Assembly (NCBI GenBank): GCA_031266955.1
Contig: JAISAA010000171.1
Coordinates: 1 to 6,929 of the forward strand
Origin: Oscillospiraceae bacterium
GTDB lineage: Bacteria > Bacillota > Clostridia > Oscillospirales > Oscillospiraceae
Reading direction: 5' to 3'
DNA length: 6,929 bases
In this document: one piece after another, positions 4,456 through 6,929 of the stretch
Layout: the number at the start of each line of letters is the position of its first letter
How positions within the stretch are numbered: the stretch's first letter is position 1
Translations under genes and position numbers: made by a program
The notes under the pieces: generated by a model
The model's database searches: none
What the model saw: only the letters and a program-made list of their open reading frames with translations
Told to the model about the DNA's origin: nothing

Positions 4456-5915
4456 GAAAAAATCTCCTTCACCTTGTTTATGTTTTCCTCCGTCAGAGGA
4501 AAATCGCTTTTTATGGCGCCGTTTTCCAAAATCAGCGCGCGCGTACAGGCGGCGAGAAGGAGTTCGTAGTCGTGGGTGATGATGAATATCGTCTTGCCCT
4601 CGGCGCGGAGTTGTTCGATCACCGAGACTACGCGCCGCATATTCCCGTAGTCCAGCCCGCTCGTCGGTTCGTCGAAGATGAGAATCTGCGCCTCGTGCGC
4701 CATCGCGGTGCCGATTGCCGTGCGCTGCTTTTGGCCTCCCGACAGGCTCATCGGGTGGCGTTCGCGAAAATCCGCGAGGGACAGGCTTTTCAAAATTTCC
4801 TCCACCTGTTCGGGCGGCGGGCGGCTGCGTTTGTTTTTGGACAGCAGCAGCTCGTTTTCCACGCTGTCGGTGAAAAGCTGATAGCCGGACTCCTGCATGA
4901 CGAGGTAGAACGGCCCAGCCCGCGCTTTTGACGGCAGCGCCGTCCCGTTCAGCGTGATTTCGCCGGCCGATTTCTTATGTAAGCCGCACAGCGTCCGCGC
5001 CAGCGTGGTCTTGCCCGCGCCGTTGACGCCGAGTATGGCAATCGCCTCGCCGGGAGACGCCTCAAAGGAAATATTCCGCAAAACGCTCTTGTCGCGGCTG
5101 TACCGTGCGGACAGCCCCGAAACACGCAGCGAGGGGGTTGTCCGCTCCGGCGGCCGCGCGTCTGGGCGGAGCGCGTCGGGGTTCAGCGCGCGAAGTCCCA
5201 AAGTTGTGCGCGTGCGCTCCGGCAGGGCGAGAAATTCGTCCGCCGGCCATTCGCGCTCTATCCGCCCGGCTTTTATGTAGACCACGCGGTCGATGAGCTT
5301 CGCCAACCAGTACAGCCGGTGCTCCGCGATCAGCAAAGTCTTTCCGGTATTTTTCAACCTCAGCATCAAACGGGCGAGTTCCTTGCAGGCGTTCCAGTCT
5401 AAATTGGACGACGGCTCGTCGAATACGAATATGTCCGGGGAGAGCGCGTAAGCGGAGGCGATGGCGATGAGCTGCTTTTCGCCGCCGGAGAGGGCGAAGA
5501 TGTCGCGGTCGAGCAGCTTTTCAATGCCGAGCGCGGCGGAGGTTTCCGTCACCCGCTCCTTTATTTCGGTGGGCGGCAGATCGAGATTCTCGCACCCGAA
5601 CGCGATCTCTCCGGTCGTATCCAGATTGAAAAATTGGCTGCGCGGGTTCTGGAACACCGAGCCGACCGTGCCGGCCAGCGCGTCGGGCGCCGTCACCGAC
5701 ACGTCGCGCCCTGCAACGGTCACTTTGCCGCTGAAATCCCCCTCGTAGAAATGCGGGATAAGCCCGCTGACAAGCCGCGTGACGGTGGTCTTCCCGCAGC
5801 CGCTCTCGCCGCACAGCAGGACGCACTCGCCTTTTTTTACGCGCAGGGAGACGCCGCGCAGACACTGCTCGTGCGTCTCGCCGTAATGGAACGTCACGTT
5901 TTCGATGCTAACCAT
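4452..5915 (-). CDS. ECF transporter ATPase, two ABC domains fused (EcfA1-EcfA2 type)
   Basis: This is a 487-residue cytoplasmic ATPase made of two complete ABC domains. Domain 1: Walker A GESGCGKT (36-43), Q-loop Q89 in VFQNPRSQFF, signature LSGGEKQ (142-148), Walker B IFVFDEP (162-168) and switch H199 in AEHR. Domain 2: Walker A GVNGAGKT (296-303), Q-loop Q341, signature LSGGQKQR (391-398), Walker B ILIFDEP (411-417) and switch H448 in THD. All catalytic residues, including both Walker B glutamates, are present, so both sites should hydrolyse ATP. The order and the FQNP motif match cobalt/ECF-type ATPases, which usually come as two separate genes; fused forms are also common. It would bind the EcfT coupling helices. 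A linker rich in Arg, Pro and Thr (about 230-262) joins the halves. The ATG at 5915 overlaps the end of the EcfT gene by 8 nt. Confidence 0.93.
   Translation of the reverse strand: MVSIENVTFHYGETHEQCLRGVSLRVKKGECVLLCGESGCGKTTVTRLVSGLIPHFYEGDFSGKVTVAGRDVSVTAPDALAGTVGSVFQNPRSQFFNLDTTGEIAFGCENLDLPPTEIKERVTETSAALGIEKLLDRDIFALSGGEKQLIAIASAYALSPDIFVFDEPSSNLDWNACKELARLMLRLKNTGKTLLIAEHRLYWLAKLIDRVVYIKAGRIEREWPADEFLALPERTRTTLGLRALNPDALRPDARPPERTTPSLRVSGLSARYSRDKSVLRNISFEASPGEAIAILGVNGAGKTTLARTLCGLHKKSAGEITLNGTALPSKARAGPFYLVMQESGYQLFTDSVENELLLSKNKRSRPPPEQVEEILKSLSLADFRERHPMSLSGGQKQRTAIGTAMAHEAQILIFDEPTSGLDYGNMRRVVSVIEQLRAEGKTIFIITHDYELLLAACTRALILENGAIKSDFPLTEENINKVKEIFS
4461..4484 (-). repeat. Leader repeat L3 with ribosome-binding site, before the flavodoxin gene
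   Basis: On the minus strand this reads AACATAAACAAGGTGAAGG followed by AGATT. It encodes the end of the ATPase (N-I-N-K-V-K-E-I) and provides GAAGGAG for the GTG start of flavodoxin at 4455. It differs from L2 at a single base over the first 21 positions (G for A at position 12). Confidence 0.75.
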
Positions 5916-6600
5916 ACAGTATCGGAACGCCTCCCATCACCGAAAAAACGCCGAGCGCGGTAAAAACAGCGGCCACGCCGAAATCAGCGGCTCTGAGACG
6001 CAGTTCGCGCATGGATGTACGCTTATTCGTACTCTCGATCCCCCTCGTCACCGACGCGGCGGACAGCTCCTCGGCGATATTCGCGCAGCGCAGCATCATG
6101 GGGACAAGCGTCCGTTCCATACTAAACCGCAGGCCGCGCAGCCGGGCGGCGTCCCGTATGGCGGCGAATTCCTCCCGCGCCGTGGGGAAGAACCGCAGCG
6201 TCACGGTGAAGGGGATGACGACGGCCTTCGGGATACGCAGCCTTTGCATCGCGGAGACCAAATCGCCCACCTTCGTCGTCGCCATCATCCCGGACGCGAA
6301 GAAAACGGTAGGCACGATCTTCCGGAAGCAGACGACAGTCATACCTATGAACGCCGTGAGAAAATTGTCCGCCAGACCGCAGACATACGCCGCCGCCATA
6401 AGAATCGCGTAAAATATCAAACCCTGAAAAAGCTGCCGCCAGCAGCCCATCAGCACGAGCAAAACCGCGATCAAACCCATGCAGACCCACTCCGTCTCCA
6501 AATCCGGCGACGCGAATATCACGACGTTTATCAGCACGAGCACCAGCAGCTTCACGCGGGGATCGACGGCGATGCGAAGTCTCTTGGTTACGGCGCTCAT
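5908..6600 (-). CDS. ECF transporter transmembrane coupling subunit (EcfT/CbiQ family)
   Basis: This 230-residue membrane protein is of CbiQ/EcfT type. It starts with RLRIAVDPRVKLLVLVLINVV, the usual D-P-R-x-K-L entry to helix 1. Hydrophobic segments lie at about 17-30, 40-52, 58-75, 82-102 and 205-222. The long cytoplasmic helical region in between carries the two coupling motifs that fit into the ATPases: AARLRG at 151-156 and ASVTRG at 182-187, variants of the A-R-G-type motifs. LRIPKAVVIPFTVTLRFFPT (121-140) is the conserved stretch before them. It links the S components in the membrane to the fused ATPase encoded next. The start is the ATG at 6600, with GAGGGGG upstream. It is the first gene of the operon and lies directly behind the activator-type promoter. 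Confidence 0.9.
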   Translation of the reverse strand: MSAVTKRLRIAVDPRVKLLVLVLINVVIFASPDLETEWVCMGLIAVLLVLMGCWRQLFQGLIFYAILMAAAYVCGLADNFLTAFIGMTVVCFRKIVPTVFFASGMMATTKVGDLVSAMQRLRIPKAVVIPFTVTLRFFPTAREEFAAIRDAARLRGLRFSMERTLVPMMLRCANIAEELSAASVTRGIESTNKRTSMRELRLRAADFGVAAVFTALGVFSVMGGVPILYG

Positions 6601-6733
6601 ATGTTAACCCCCTCGAATTTTTAGCGCACGGATATTTCAGAATAGTTATCCGCACAAAACTTAACTTCAGGAGTATAACACAAAACCGGACACAAGCGTT
6701 ATCCGATTCGGACGCGAATTAGCCTTTTTGGAC
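6601..6733 (-). promoter_or_regulatory. AraC/XylS-type activated promoter and 5' leader of the ECF operon
   Basis: Minus-strand half-sites start at 6733 (GTCC-AAAAA-GGCTAA) and 6713 (GTCC-GAATC-GGATAA), 20 bp apart. A third GTCCG follows at 6691. The -10 box TATACT is at 6677-6672, and the -35 position (AACGCT) is poor and covered by the second half-site. Spacing of all elements is identical to the promoter at 378-507. A start near 6665 would give a leader of about 65 nt ending in GAGGGGG and ATATG. No riboswitch-like fold was recognised in that leader. The distal half-site begins only 7 nt after the stop of the preceding gene. Confidence 0.72.
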
Positions 6734-6740
6734 AGGGAGT

Positions 6741-6929
6741 TTAGGAGAAGCTGTTTTTTGTCTCAACCGCCGATAAGCTCAAGTAAATTTCGAGATTGAA
6801 CAGCGCGAACAGCGGGATATTCAGAAGGCCGTTATCAAGCCGCAGATTGGACAGAGAAGTGCGGATCGACAGCTTCGGGACGTACTTCTCGCGGTACATT
6901 TTTAGACTTTTTGCCCGCAGATTTTCGCC
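6741..6929 (-). CDS. C-terminal end of a probable DUF4143-type AAA ATPase (COG1373), truncated by window edge
   Basis: A frame open from the window edge to a TAA at 6743-6741 gives 62 residues. It contains ENLRAKSLKMYREKYVPK, then LSIRTSLSNLRLDNGLLNIPLF, split here as LSIRTSLSNLR and LDNGLLNIPLF. The pattern E-N-x-x-A-K-S-L-x-x-Y-R-E-K-Y-x-P-K, I-R-T-S-L-S-N, then N-I-P-L-(F/Y) is what I recall from the ends of ATPases with an N-terminal AAA domain and C-terminal DUF4143. These have no clear physiological role and are often found as scattered accessory genes. No domain other than the tail is visible, so the name rests on motif memory. The last residues (VETKNSFS) are not family-typical. It is unlikely to be part of the ECF operon, because the promoter follows its stop. 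Confidence 0.55.
   Translation of the reverse strand, partial: GENLRAKSLKMYREKYVPKLSIRTSLSNLRLDNGLLNIPLFALFNLEIYLSLSAVETKNSFS

Noticed and set aside
5905..6624. Plus-strand open frame of 239 codons opposite EcfT
   Set aside because: Antisense to the clear EcfT/CbiQ gene, with low-complexity H/R/Q/G content and no ribosome site.
1..6929. CRISPR array, tRNA or rRNA genes
   Set aside because: No regularly spaced direct repeats of CRISPR size, no cloverleaf-like CCA-ended segment and no rRNA-like sequence were seen. Nearly all of the window is protein coding.

Overview
The window looks like chromosomal DNA of an anaerobic Firmicute, probably a Clostridia-type gut or rumen organism of moderately high GC. 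This rests on strong AGGAGG-type ribosome sites, ATG/GTG/TTG starts, an ECF transporter of the MptD (Trep_Strep) type, a DUF6796-like membrane protein and the remains of a Clostridia-like REP-associated transposase. The taxonomic call is inference from gene content. All intact genes lie on the minus strand.

Read 5'->3' on the minus strand: (1) 6929-6741, the last 62 residues of a probable DUF4143-type AAA ATPase. (2) 6733-6601, an activator-type promoter with two direct operator half-sites. (3) 6600-1160, a tightly packed seven-gene operon: EcfT permease, fused double ECF ATPase, flavodoxin, MptD-type S component, DUF6796-like membrane protein, a second MptD-type S component, and a COG3315/LCM-family SAM methyltransferase. 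Four of the six junctions overlap (8, 4, 1 and 4 nt). (4) 665-1172 on the plus strand, a broken REP-associated (Y1) transposase whose 3' end overlaps the methyltransferase 3' end. (5) 507-378, a second copy of the activator-type promoter. (6) 377-1, the N-terminal part of an ABC exporter-fold protein running off the edge.

The main unifying signal is that the promoters of the ECF operon and of the ABC exporter-type gene are homologous: 55 of 62 positions match without gaps from the distal operator to the -10 box. Each has two 20-bp direct repeats of the form GTCC-N5-GG(A/C)TAA, like AraC/XylS-family sites, the second lying over a poor -35 region. The ECF importer and the exporter-fold transporter therefore probably form one regulon under an AraC-family activator not encoded here. 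The ECF part has its own energising module and two alternative S components (66% identical). A flavodoxin, a methyltransferase and an unknown membrane protein are co-transcribed, which suggests uptake plus reductive or methylating processing of a small molecule. The substrate is not readable from sequence; iron, tetrapyrrole or metallophore-type cargo is a hypothesis only.
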